From Caballeronia sordidicola (lineage in GTDB: Bacteria > Pseudomonadota > Gammaproteobacteria > Burkholderiales > Burkholderiaceae), in the NCBI RefSeq assembly GCF_002220365.1, contig NZ_MTHB01000165.1:1-64000 (forward strand): 64,000 nt of DNA, written 5' to 3'. A model generated the notes under the pieces. That model made no database searches. It was not told where the DNA came from and saw nothing but the letters and a program-made list of their open reading frames with translations. The first letter of the stretch is position 1. Each line of letters starts with the position of its first letter. Position numbers and translations under genes: made by a program. Shown here one piece after another: positions 1 through 8,643 of the stretch.

Positions 1-825
1 GCGGACCTGGTGGCGCCCAACCGCCGCGCGCAAGCCATCGCGCTGATGTTCACTGGCCTCACGCTCGCGAACGTGCTCGGCGTGCCGCTTGGCACCGCGC
101 TCGGTCAGGTGGCCGGCTGGCGCGCGACGTTCTGGGTGGTAACGCTGATCGGGCTGGGCGCGGCGGGTGCGCTGGCCGTGTGCCTGCCGAAGCACATCGA
201 GATGCGGGAATCGAGCATCCTGCGCGAATTCAACGTGCTGAAGAATCCGCAAGTGCTGATGGTGCTGGGCATCAGCGTGCTGGCATCGGCGAGTCTCTTT
301 TCCGTGTTCACGTACATCACGCCGATCCTTGAGGACGTCACCGGTTTTTCACCGCACGCGGTCACGTTGGTGCTGCTGTTGTTCGGGCTTGGGTTGACTG
401 TCGGAAGCACGCTCGGCGGCAAGCTCGCTGACTGGAAACTATTGCGCTCGCTGCTGACGTTTCTCGTATCCATCATTGTGGTCCAGGCTATTTTCGCCGC
501 CACGATGCACGCCGCCATTCCCGCGATGATCACCATCTTCGTCTGGGGCGTGCTCGCTTTCGCGATCGTTCCCCCCTTGCAGATGTTGATCGTGAACCGC
601 GCAAGCGACGCGCCGAATCTCGCATCGACATTGAATCAGGGTGCATTCAACCTCGGCAACGCGACAGGCGCGTGGCTCGGCGGCATGACGATCGGCGCGG
701 GTGCGGCGCTCAGTGCGCTACCGTGGGTGGGCGTCGTGATGGCCTGCGGCGCGTTCGGACTGACATTGCTGTCGGCGTCGCTGGATCGACGGGCGCGGCG
801 CGGGAGCATCGGGCAGGCGGTTTAG
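1..825 (+). CDS. MFS transporter, 3' part (5' end outside window)
   Basis: This is the C-terminal part of a major facilitator superfamily transporter, probably a drug or sugar exporter of the AraJ type, in the inner membrane. The reading frame is open from the first base. The segment near the start, with AIALMFTGLTLANVLGVPLG, is the conserved mid-protein motif of this exporter group, so the GTG at base 10 is an internal codon and not the start. Several hydrophobic helices follow and the protein ends in a short basic tail (DRRARRGS). It converges with the homogentisate operon and is probably unrelated to it. Family is clear; substrate is unknown. Confidence 0.85.
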   Translation, partial: ADLVAPNRRAQAIALMFTGLTLANVLGVPLGTALGQVAGWRATFWVVTLIGLGAAGALAVCLPKHIEMRESSILREFNVLKNPQVLMVLGISVLASASLFSVFTYITPILEDVTGFSPHAVTLVLLLFGLGLTVGSTLGGKLADWKLLRSLLTFLVSIIVVQAIFAATMHAAIPAMITIFVWGVLAFAIVPPLQMLIVNRASDAPNLASTLNQGAFNLGNATGAWLGGMTIGAGAALSALPWVGVVMACGAFGLTLLSASLDRRARRGSIGQAV

Positions 826-881
826 ATTTGAAGGTTTAGTTTCATGCCTATGCGATGCCCGCGCTGCTGCGCTCTACTCCC

Positions 882-2198
882 CTACTCCGCCGCGCTGCGC
901 GCGGGCAGAATCACGCCCTTGCATTCACCGAACCCCACGCGATACCCCTCGCCCTGACACCATCCGGTGAGTGTCAATTCGTCCCCGTCTTCAATAAACC
1001 TGCGCTCGCCGCCCTCGTCCAGCGTGATTGGGCGCTGTCCGTTCCAGGTCATCTCAAGCAAGCTTCCGCATGAATCCGGCGTCGGGCCGCTGATCGTGCC
1101 GGAACCCATCAGATCGCCCACGCGCGTGTTGCAACCCGCCACCGTGTGATGCGCGAGTTGCTGCGCCATCGACCAGTACATCAGCTTGAAATTGGTTCGC
1201 GTGAGCTTCGTCGCCAATTCAGCCAGGGCCGGCCGCAGATGTACTTCGAGTTCGATATCGAATGCATGATTGCCGGTGTGGCGCAAATACGGAAGCGGTT
1301 CAGGCTCCTGTTTCGGCGTGACCGCACGGAATGGCTCAAGTGCGTCGAGCGTGACGATCCACGGCGAGATCGTGGTCGCGAAACCCTTCGCGTTGAATGG
1401 CCCGAGCGGCACGTATTCCCATTGCTGGATATCGCGGGCGCTCCAGTCGTTAAGCAACACCATGCCGAAGATGTGCGACTCCGCATCTTCACAGTCAATA
1501 GGCTCGCCCAGCGCGTTCCCCGCGCCGACGATAAACCCCGTCTCCAGTTCAATATCCAGTTTCCGGCATGCGCTGAACACCGGCCGCTCAGCATCGGGCA
1601 GCTTGATCTGGCCGCTCGGCCGGCGCACCGGCGTACCGCTCACGATCACCGATGAAGCGCGCCCGTTGTACCCAATCGGCATCTCCGGCCAGTTCGGCAG
1701 CAGCGCATTCTTCGGATCGCGAAACATGGAACCCACATTGGTCGCGTGTTCCTTCGATGAATAAAAATCCGTGTAGCCGGGGATATCGACAGGCAGATGC
1801 AGCGTCGCACTCGCCCGGGGTATGAGCGCGCGCGCACGCAAGGCCGTGTTGTTTTTCAGCGTGTCGCTATCGGCTGCGAGCAGCGCGCTTACCTGGACAC
1901 GAACGTCTCGCCACGCATCGCGCCCCAATGCGATGAACGCATTCAGAGTGGATTGCGCGAACACGGGTTCGCATTCGATCAACCCCGCGCGATGCACGAC
2001 GGCGAGGTCGAGAATCCAGTCGCCGACAGCCACACCCGCGCGCGGCAGCGGATTGACTTCATCGGTGAAAATGCCGAACGGCAGGTTCTGGATCGGGAAG
2101 TCGCTTGAGCGATCATTCGCGGAATCGATCCAGCTTTTAAGCCTTGGATCGCGCGTTGCTTCAAGCGATTCATGAGTCGGACCGGCTGAAAAACTCAT
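882..2198 (-). CDS. fahA: fumarylacetoacetase
   Basis: Hydrolyses fumarylacetoacetate to fumarate and acetoacetate, the last step of tyrosine/homogentisate breakdown in the cytoplasm. The protein is 438 aa, usual for the family. It has an N-terminal FAA domain and a C-terminal catalytic domain with the conserved YTDFYSSKEHATNVGSMFR stretch that holds the active-site Asp and His. The start used overlaps the hmgA stop codon as ATGA and has a GGAG ribosome site a few bases upstream; an upstream in-frame ATG would run 42 bases into hmgA and lacks such support. It is the last gene of the operon, directly coupled to hmgA. Confidence 0.95.
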   Translation of the reverse strand: MSFSAGPTHESLEATRDPRLKSWIDSANDRSSDFPIQNLPFGIFTDEVNPLPRAGVAVGDWILDLAVVHRAGLIECEPVFAQSTLNAFIALGRDAWRDVRVQVSALLAADSDTLKNNTALRARALIPRASATLHLPVDIPGYTDFYSSKEHATNVGSMFRDPKNALLPNWPEMPIGYNGRASSVIVSGTPVRRPSGQIKLPDAERPVFSACRKLDIELETGFIVGAGNALGEPIDCEDAESHIFGMVLLNDWSARDIQQWEYVPLGPFNAKGFATTISPWIVTLDALEPFRAVTPKQEPEPLPYLRHTGNHAFDIELEVHLRPALAELATKLTRTNFKLMYWSMAQQLAHHTVAGCNTRVGDLMGSGTISGPTPDSCGSLLEMTWNGQRPITLDEGGERRFIEDGDELTLTGWCQGEGYRVGFGECKGVILPARSAAE

Positions 2199-3547
2199 CG
2201 TTGCTCCGGGTTGAAATGTTTGGTCAGTCCCTGCCAGCACTCGTAGTAATGCGCCTGCAATTGCGCGGTTTCCAGAGCGAAGCGGGTTGGCTTGATCAGC
2301 GTGCGCGTTTCGAACATGAACGCCATCGTGTCGCCTACCTTCACGGGCGTCGATGTATCCGCGTTCGATGCCTTCTCGAAGGTCCCCGCGTCCGGTCCAT
2401 GTCCGGACATGCAGTTATGCAGGCTTGAACCGCCGGGCATGAACCCTTCGGATTTCGCGTCGTAGACACCATGCACGAGACCCATGAATTCACTTGCGAC
2501 GTTCCGATGAAACCAGGGCGGCCGGAACGTATCTTCGTTGGCGAGCCAGCGCGGCGGGAAAATCACGAAGTCTATGGCATCCACTCCCGGCGTATCCGTC
2601 TGCGATTGCAGCACGAGGAAGATCGACGGATCGGGGTGATCGAAGCTGATCGAACCAATGGTATTGAACAGGCGCAGGTCGTATTTGTACGGCGCATAGT
2701 TGCCGTGCCACGCAACCACGTCGAGCGGCGAATGGCCGATGTCCGCGCGCCACAACACGCCGTTCATCTTCGCGACAAGTTCGAACGCGCCCTCACGGTC
2801 TTCATAAGCCGCGTGCGGCGTGAGGAAGTCGCGCGGGTTCGCAAGACCGTTCGACCCGATAGGCCCAAGGTCCGGCAGCCTCAACAAGGCACCGAAGTTC
2901 TCGCAAATGTAGCCGCGCGCGGTGTTGTCCGGCAGCGTGACCGAAAAGCGCACGCCGCGCGGAATGACCGCTATTTCGAAGGGTTCAATGTCGAGCCGGC
3001 CGAGTTCAGTCGCAATCGATAGCCGTCCTTCCTGCGGCACGATCAGCAGTTCGCCATCGGCGCTGTAGAAGAAGCGGTCCTGCATCGAACGGTTCGCGGC
3101 GTAGAGATGGATCGCGCAGCCTTGCATGGATTCGGCGGCGCCGTTGCCCGCCATCGTCACCCAACTATCGATGAAATCAGTGGGTGCGTCGGGCATCGGC
3201 AACGGGTCCCAGCGTAGTTGATTCGGCGGCGTGGGCGGCACCTCAGCGAAGTTCGCGACGAGCTTTGCGCGCAGGTCAGTGCCTTCAATCTGCGTGAACG
3301 GTTGATGCACCGCGGCCGGCCGTATCCGATACAACCAAGAACGCCGGTTGTGCCCGCGCGGCGCGGTGAACGCGGAGCCCGAAAGCTGCTCGGCATACAG
3401 GCCGTAATTCACACGCTGCGGTGAATTGCGGCCGAGCGGCAGCGCACCGGGCAACGCCTCGGTGGCGAAGTCGGCGGCGAAGCCCGATTGATAGTGGCGG
3501 CTCGTCTCGGTGTGACTCGTGAATGCGCCAGGCGATTCTGATTTCAT
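2195..3547 (-). CDS. hmgA: homogentisate 1,2-dioxygenase
   Basis: Opens the ring of homogentisate to maleylacetoacetate using Fe(II) and O2. The 450-aa protein has the family length and the cupin-like fold signature. By comparison with the human enzyme, the iron ligands fall at His347 and Glu353 (in FHRNVASEFMGL) and His383 (in SGHGPD). AGGACAAGCC precedes the ATG as ribosome site. It overlaps fahA by four bases and lies just behind the DUF2783 gene. No maleylacetoacetate isomerase gene (maiA) is in the operon, so that step must be encoded elsewhere or bypassed. Confidence 0.96.
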   Translation of the reverse strand: MKSESPGAFTSHTETSRHYQSGFAADFATEALPGALPLGRNSPQRVNYGLYAEQLSGSAFTAPRGHNRRSWLYRIRPAAVHQPFTQIEGTDLRAKLVANFAEVPPTPPNQLRWDPLPMPDAPTDFIDSWVTMAGNGAAESMQGCAIHLYAANRSMQDRFFYSADGELLIVPQEGRLSIATELGRLDIEPFEIAVIPRGVRFSVTLPDNTARGYICENFGALLRLPDLGPIGSNGLANPRDFLTPHAAYEDREGAFELVAKMNGVLWRADIGHSPLDVVAWHGNYAPYKYDLRLFNTIGSISFDHPDPSIFLVLQSQTDTPGVDAIDFVIFPPRWLANEDTFRPPWFHRNVASEFMGLVHGVYDAKSEGFMPGGSSLHNCMSGHGPDAGTFEKASNADTSTPVKVGDTMAFMFETRTLIKPTRFALETAQLQAHYYECWQGLTKHFNPEQR

Positions 3548-3568
3548 GGCTTGTCCTTTTCTACAATT

Positions 3569-3802
3569 TCATACGCTGGCAGTGGAGGCCGCAACGGAGG
3601 CCGCAACGCCGCTGCGCGCCATCGACATCGCTTCGCGCAGTACATCCATGTCGCCGATCTGGTTCGACAGCAGCAGGATCAATTTCGCGTTCACCAGTTG
3701 GCTCTCGGTGTTGTCAAGGTCGCGATGCATGTCGATCAGCGCTTCATAGAAGGCATCGGGATCGGCGAGGCGCAAGGTGGTATCGAGCATGGCGGATCTC
3801 AT
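3569..3802 (-). CDS. DUF2783 family small protein
   Basis: A 77-aa protein with the DUF2783 pattern: LADPDAFYEALIDMHRDL, then LVNAKLILLLSNQIGD and an EAMSMARSG tail. The function is unknown. The family is commonly found beside MhpA-like flavin monooxygenases, as here. The chosen start overlaps the stop of the upstream monooxygenase gene in a TGATG arrangement, which points to translational coupling; a second ATG four codons later (MLDTTLRL) is an alternative. It may assist the monooxygenase, but that rests only on position. Confidence 0.8.
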   Translation of the reverse strand: MRSAMLDTTLRLADPDAFYEALIDMHRDLDNTESQLVNAKLILLLSNQIGDMDVLREAMSMARSGVAASVAASTASV

Positions 3803-5487
3803 CACACGGGCTGGGTTTCGTTCAGGGCGCAAGTCGCACGGTTCAGTGCTTCGCGGACGACGTGAGGATCGAGGCGACGAGCGCGCATCGCGACGTGCTG
3901 ATCCGGGCGAAGAAGGTAGAACGTGCCGGGATGTGCATCGAAACGTTGGGCCAGGAGACCTTTCACGTCTTCCAATACCTCAACGCCTTCGCGCGATTTG
4001 ACATCGGAACCCGCCGGCACGATCAAAACAAGCCTCATTTGCGGGCGCAAATCTTTCAACGCGCTCAGCGCCTCGGAGGATTCGCCAAAGAGTACACCCG
4101 CAAACGACGACCCCATGCGCTGCAAGAACCATCCGTTGCGGCCAGCGAAAAACACGGGCGCGTCCGCTGCCACGGCGCCCGGCACAAGCGCGCAATGGAA
4201 GGCGTCGTGATCCGGCGTGTTCAACGGCGAATCATGCAGCACCGAAGCCGTCGATAACCGCCCGCTGTTCACTATCCGCCGCGCAAACGCGCAGTCTTTC
4301 GCGAGCCGCAAAGCGGCGTCGCGGAATACTCGCGACACCTCGCTCTTCGGTGTGATGAAATCGGTTGAGCGCGTGGAGTGGCGGATGTTTTCATCGGCAG
4401 CGGCTTCGCGCTCGCTTGCGTAGGTGTCGAGCAAAGCGTCGGGTGCATCGCCGTCAATCACCCATTTTAATTTCCAGCCAAGATTGTCCGCGTCCTGCAC
4501 GCCGCTGTTCGCGCCGCGCGCGCCGAACGGCGATACGCCATGTGCCGAATCGCCCGCGAACAGCACCCGCCCGTGACGAAACTTATCCATGCGCTGGCAT
4601 CGGAACGTATAGACGCTCACCCATTCCAGTTCAAATTCAACGTCCGGTCCGAGCAACGCACGCACGCGCGGAATCACACGCTCCGGCGCTTTCTCCAGGA
4701 TTGGATCAGCGTCCCATCCCAACTGGAAATCGATGCGCCACACGTTGTCCGGTTGCCGATGCAGCAACACCGATTGATTCGGATGAAACGGCGGATCGAA
4801 CCAGAACCAGCGCTCGGTGGGGAAGTCGGCCTTCATCCGCACATCGGCAATCAGGAAGCGATCCTTGAACGTGCGGCCGTGGGCATCGAGATGCATGAGT
4901 GCACGCACCGGGCTACGTGCACCATCGGCGGCGACTACGTAGCTGGCGCGCAGGGTGTAGGGACCGTCAGGCGTGTCGATCTGCAGCGAAACGCATTCGT
5001 TCGACTGCGTCATGCCTGTCACCTTGTTGCGCCAGCGGACATCGAGCAAGGGCAACTCGCGCGCCCGCTCAGCCAGATATCCTTCGACGTAATACTGCTG
5101 CAGATTGATAAACGCGGGCCGCGCATGATCCGCTTCGGGCAACAAATCGAACGCGTAGAGCAGTTCGTTTTGCAGGAACACCTTGCCCACGTTCCAGCTC
5201 ACGCCCTTCTCGACCATCGGCTCGCCGCATCCAAGCCGATCGAAGATCTCGAGCGTCCGTTTTGCAAAGCAAATTGCGCGCGACCCCGACGACAACGTAT
5301 GGTCGTCGTCGAGCAGCACGACCGGGGTGCCCTGCTGCGCGAGGTCGATCGCAGTCGCGAGACCCACCGGCCCCGCGCCGATCACCACGACCGGATGCAG
5401 CGGCGAGGGGGCGTCCTGATGGCCGTCTTGATCGGATGAGCGGCGATAGTCGAACGTGAGCGTCTGAAAGTCGATAGCCATGGTCAT
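3802..5487 (-). CDS. FAD-dependent aromatic hydroxylase (MhpA-like)
   Basis: A 561-aa class A flavoprotein monooxygenase. It has an N-terminal Rossmann GAGPVG dinucleotide motif at about residues 37-42, and the FAD-ribityl motif GDSAHGVSPFGARG in the second half. Members use NAD(P)H and O2 to hydroxylate phenolic acids. Being in one operon with homogentisate dioxygenase suggests that it feeds homogentisate, for example from 3-hydroxyphenylacetate or a related phenol. The substrate is inference. Start ATG lies 12 bases after the MBL gene stop; a second ATG two codons in is possible. Confidence 0.85.
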   Translation of the reverse strand: MTMAIDFQTLTFDYRRSSDQDGHQDAPSPLHPVVVIGAGPVGLATAIDLAQQGTPVVLLDDDHTLSSGSRAICFAKRTLEIFDRLGCGEPMVEKGVSWNVGKVFLQNELLYAFDLLPEADHARPAFINLQQYYVEGYLAERARELPLLDVRWRNKVTGMTQSNECVSLQIDTPDGPYTLRASYVVAADGARSPVRALMHLDAHGRTFKDRFLIADVRMKADFPTERWFWFDPPFHPNQSVLLHRQPDNVWRIDFQLGWDADPILEKAPERVIPRVRALLGPDVEFELEWVSVYTFRCQRMDKFRHGRVLFAGDSAHGVSPFGARGANSGVQDADNLGWKLKWVIDGDAPDALLDTYASEREAAADENIRHSTRSTDFITPKSEVSRVFRDAALRLAKDCAFARRIVNSGRLSTASVLHDSPLNTPDHDAFHCALVPGAVAADAPVFFAGRNGWFLQRMGSSFAGVLFGESSEALSALKDLRPQMRLVLIVPAGSDVKSREGVEVLEDVKGLLAQRFDAHPGTFYLLRPDQHVAMRARRLDPHVVREALNRATCALNETQPV

Positions 5488-5499
5488 GGTCGTCGCCCA

Positions 5500-6456
5500 T
5501 CAGCTTTCGAGCGTTTCCCACATTTCCTTGTCGCGCTGCGCCGTCCAGATCCGCGGATCGCGATATTGCGTGGCTTCGTCGAAGGCGCGCGTGACATCGA
5601 ACGGCATGCAGTGATCGAAGATGACCCAGTCGCCGAATTTCGGCTTGAGCGCGGCATACGTGAGCTTGTAGATCTCGTTCAGATCCTTGCCCGCTGAGGC
5701 GCCCAGCTTCACCTGATTGAACAATTCGCTTACGAAAGCCCGCGTTCCGGCAATACCGTCCGCCACTTGCTGCGGCGTCTTCAGCGCAGCGCCTCGGCCT
5801 GGTACGAGCTTCTCTGGATTGAATGCCGCGAGCGCGTCGAGGGTTGCCGGCCAGTCCTGGTAATAGGCATCGCCGCAATAAGGCGTTGCGCCGTACTCAA
5901 CCAGATCGCCCGACAACATCACCTTGTCCTGCGGCAGCCACAGCACCGTGTCGCCCTTGGTGTGGCCGCGGCCGAGTTGCATGATCTTCACTTCGAGCTT
6001 GCCCAGCCAGAGCGTCATCTCGCCCTTGAAGGTGAGCGTTGGCCACGTCAGCCCCGGCACCGATTCCACCGCGTTGAACAAGCGCGGAAAGCGCTCGATC
6101 TCGCTCTTCATGTCTTGCTCGCCGCGCTCGACGATCAGGTCGTATGTATCCTGGCTCGCGATGATCTGCTGCGCGCCGTACGCCGACGCGCCCAGCACAC
6201 GAACCGCGTGATAGTGCGTGAGCAGGACGTATTTAATGGGTTTGTCCGTGACTTCGCGAATCCGGCGAATCACGTCCTGCGCCATCACGGGCGTGGCTTG
6301 CGTATCGGCGACGAGCACCGCGTCGTCCCCAATCACGATGCCCGTATTCGGATCGCCCTCTGCCGTGTACGCATACGCGTGTTCGGAGAGTCGCTCGAAC
6401 GTCACCTTCTTTTCCGCCAAGTCAGCCTGCGACGCAAATTTCTTCTCACCAGCCAT
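5500..6456 (-). CDS. MBL-fold metallohydrolase-like protein with altered HxHxDH motif
   Basis: A 318-aa metallo-beta-lactamase-fold protein and the first gene of the homogentisate operon. The usual zinc motif HxHxDH reads THYHAVR (His81 and His83 kept; Asp replaced by Val85 and the third His by Arg86). The later RGHTKGDTVLW and LSGDLVE motifs are conserved. The second zinc site is therefore lost or changed, while the fold is intact. Ribosome site CAGGAG lies upstream of the ATG. A role in hydrolysing a ring-cleavage side product is possible, but nothing in the sequence fixes the substrate. Confidence 0.8.
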   Translation of the reverse strand: MAGEKKFASQADLAEKKVTFERLSEHAYAYTAEGDPNTGIVIGDDAVLVADTQATPVMAQDVIRRIREVTDKPIKYVLLTHYHAVRVLGASAYGAQQIIASQDTYDLIVERGEQDMKSEIERFPRLFNAVESVPGLTWPTLTFKGEMTLWLGKLEVKIMQLGRGHTKGDTVLWLPQDKVMLSGDLVEYGATPYCGDAYYQDWPATLDALAAFNPEKLVPGRGAALKTPQQVADGIAGTRAFVSELFNQVKLGASAGKDLNEIYKLTYAALKPKFGDWVIFDHCMPFDVTRAFDEATQYRDPRIWTAQRDKEMWETLES

Positions 6457-6642
6457 GAAAGTCTCCTGATAAATTGCCGCTCCAATTACGAATAGTAAAA
6501 CGAATTACGTTAAGTGAAACTAATGTTAACCCTAAGCACAAACGAGAAGAGGGTTTCGCTTCATATCAATAGGTGGATTTTGTGCAAGGCACCACGCGCA
6601 GCGCTGCTACCATCAACGCTACACCTCTCACACGCCGCCTTC
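6457..6642. promoter_or_regulatory. divergent intergenic region upstream of the homogentisate operon
   Basis: This gap separates the minus-strand homogentisate operon from the plus-strand EAL-like gene. It contains an AT-rich stretch (about 6485-6535) unlike the flanking coding DNA and is the only reasonable place for the operon promoter. I do not see a convincing operator. Confidence 0.4.
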
Positions 6643-7470
6643 ATGATTGCCCCAACCGTCCAGCAACTTGTTTCTCGCGCCGCGGACTACCCGTTTCCCG
6701 GCGCGCGCTTTGTCATGGGCGAAGGGGCGAGCGCGGGCACGGCCGTCGCGTTTTACGAAGGGTTTTGCCTGGCGAGCGCGTATGAACCTATCTTCGATGT
6801 CACCACGCGAGGGCTACCACAATCGCTGACAGCATCGGTGGAAAGTGCGGAGCGATTCGGCGACGAACTGGGTTTCCAGGCGCTGACGCTTACCGCCGAT
6901 GGCGCATTGTTCGATCCGTTCGCGCAACTCGACGACGACCCGAAGCTGGTCGAGCTCGACCGGCTCTCACGCGCATTGCATGCGTTTAATTTTTTTGGCG
7001 CGCAGCGGCCGGGTTTGCTGTTCTTGCGTGTCCATGAGCGTCTGTTGAAAAGCGTGAAATACGATCATGGCAAGCACTTCTCTTCGGTATTGATCGAATT
7101 CGGGTTGAATCCGGCGCGGATCGTGATTGAGTTGCCGCCGGCGGCGGTTGCGCACCGAACTTTCCTCGGGTATCTCGTGAAGAGTTATCAGAAGTATGGG
7201 TTCAAGGTCGCGGGGAATTTGCCCAATGCCGGGCAGATCATGTCCGTGTCGGATATGGCTCGGTTGGACTTCATCAAGATGGATGCGGGTGCGGCGTTGA
7301 GGGATTCTGTGGTGAAGCCGCTGGTGGGGTATGCGCACCGGCTGAAGATTCCGCTCATATTTAGCCATGTGGGAGACGAAGCGCAGTTCGAAGCGCTCCA
7401 GCAATTCGATGTGAGTTTTGTGCAAGGGCCCGCGTTCGAGGCGCACGCAATTGGTCGGGTGGGACGGTAG
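6643..7470 (+). CDS. EAL-like domain protein, probably catalytically inactive
   Basis: A 275-aa protein with the fold landmarks of EAL (cyclic-di-GMP phosphodiesterase) domains: YEPIFDV near residue 50, VIELPP, DFIKMDAG and a closing FVQGPAF. The catalytic signatures are degraded: no EAL tripeptide follows YEPIFDV, the DDFGTG loop is replaced by AGNLPNAGQ, and the EGVE motif by SHVGDE. It probably binds ligand or protein instead of cleaving c-di-GMP. The start at MIAPTVQQLV was preferred over an upstream ATG whose extra 43 residues do not look like coding sequence. There is no strong ribosome site. Confidence 0.75.
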   Translation: MIAPTVQQLVSRAADYPFPGARFVMGEGASAGTAVAFYEGFCLASAYEPIFDVTTRGLPQSLTASVESAERFGDELGFQALTLTADGALFDPFAQLDDDPKLVELDRLSRALHAFNFFGAQRPGLLFLRVHERLLKSVKYDHGKHFSSVLIEFGLNPARIVIELPPAAVAHRTFLGYLVKSYQKYGFKVAGNLPNAGQIMSVSDMARLDFIKMDAGAALRDSVVKPLVGYAHRLKIPLIFSHVGDEAQFEALQQFDVSFVQGPAFEAHAIGRVGR

Positions 7471-7586
7471 GGGCGTTCGTACTTGTTTAGGGCAAGGTTG
7501 ATGCCGGGTTGCTAGGTTCCAGCGTTAGCGGTCGGGGTTCAAGCCGAGTTGCTGCTTTCAAGGTTAGTGGTCGGCCTGAGTCGGAT

Positions 7587-8133
7587 TTTCTCTTTACCAC
7601 TACTGCGCTGGATGCTGAAATTTATCGGCTCCACTCGCTAACCATCGGCCAAGAATGGGTTCGTCATCCTCTTGAGGTCATTGGGTTTCGATATACCGTT
7701 GAAACGCTTAAAAAAGCGTGGACTAACCTTTGTCTTTGGATTCAACGCTAACACGCGCGGTGAACTCGCTGCCGATCCATCTGGTTGCCTTTTGCTCCCT
7801 CACTACCAAGAATGTTTTGGTCCGCTGGATCAATCATTGGGAAGGGTGGTTTTTCGATTTGCCGAGAACAGATTCGAATGGATGAAAGACCGGTGGGATT
7901 TGATGGGCAAGCCAGATCACGCGAGCACAATCGCGAAGATGAACGCGTTGGGTGCAACAGCCGCGGGCGCGGTGCAGCTCAAGGAAATCGCTGAGAAGGC
8001 GTTGTACCTGGTCAAGATTGCGCCTATCGGCGAAGCGGCCCACGAGCGAACCGACTACGCAACGTTTAACCCCCAAAAATTGCAGTGGAGTTATAGGCCA
8101 AACGATGAGCGCCAGCGCCACCTCCAGCACTAA
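7587..8133 (+). pseudogene. 3' fragment of unknown-family gene, frameshifted (partner of 10521-10660)
   Basis: This is a broken copy of the intact gene at 15494-16183. Homology starts around the ALDAEIYRLHSL segment, so about the first 50 codons are absent. A single extra base at about 7729-7731 (CCTTTGTC here, CCTCGTC in the intact copy) shifts the frame after KKAWTNL. The missing 5' end lies inverted at 10521-10660. It ends just before the convergent OmpA-like gene, as the intact copy does. Confidence 0.85.
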
Positions 8134-8157
8134 CGCGCTTCCCATGATAGCGTCACC

Positions 8158-8643
8158 TCACTGAATCAGTTTGCTATTGGGCGTCACGCGCGGATCGTTG
8201 CAAAGCCGCCCGCACCTGCCCTCGCACAACGGGGTCAGCTCGACTGAGACTTGCTCGACAGTAAGCGAGCCATCCGGAGCCCTCTCCGTCATGGCGTCGG
8301 TGAACGTCCTTTTGTCAGTTAATATATTCTCATTCTTGATGCCAAGCATTAGCAAGTATGCCTTGACATTTTCTCCTCGTAATTTTTTCAACCGTTCTAC
8401 CCCCTGTTCGCCTTTGTATGCACCCGCGATCACTTCCGCGCGAATTTGTACGTCCGGCCACTTTTTCGCTTCAATGTACATGTTCGCGATGACAAGCCGA
8501 TCCGCATTCGAAATGTCGGTTGCGCCGAATGGCACATGAGTTTCCATCCCCTCGCCGATCGTGCACGCGTACGCTGCTGTCGAAAACCAAGGCGTAACCG
8601 TTGTTGCCGTTAAGACCAGCAACGCAAGGAGTTTCGTTTTCAT
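8158..8643 (-). CDS. Sec-exported OmpA-like protein with Cys-rich tail
   Basis: A 161-aa protein with a clear signal peptide (MKTKLLALLVLTATTVTPW, cleavage after AYA). The mature part resembles an OmpA-C-like fold: paired helices RLVIANMYIEAKKWPDVQIR and LRGENVKAYLLMLGI, then a strand. Near the C-terminus there is a C-x3-C-x3-C group and a CNDPRVTPNSKLIQ end. Two paralogues at 16200 and 16714 share these features. Its start overlaps the next upstream gene as ATGA. Position behind a PAAR/M35 pair suggests a periplasmic immunity or partner protein; this is inference. Confidence 0.75.
   Translation of the reverse strand: MKTKLLALLVLTATTVTPWFSTAAYACTIGEGMETHVPFGATDISNADRLVIANMYIEAKKWPDVQIRAEVIAGAYKGEQGVERLKKLRGENVKAYLLMLGIKNENILTDKRTFTDAMTERAPDGSLTVEQVSVELTPLCEGRCGRLCNDPRVTPNSKLIQ

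Noticed and set aside
7471..7586. Possible PAAR N-terminus at the left inversion junction
   Set aside because: A simple inversion predicts it here, but no frame shows the CIGD or CPTCKS-type PAAR motifs; only two diverged roughly 40-base repeats (GCCG-GTTGCT...GGTCGG) are visible.
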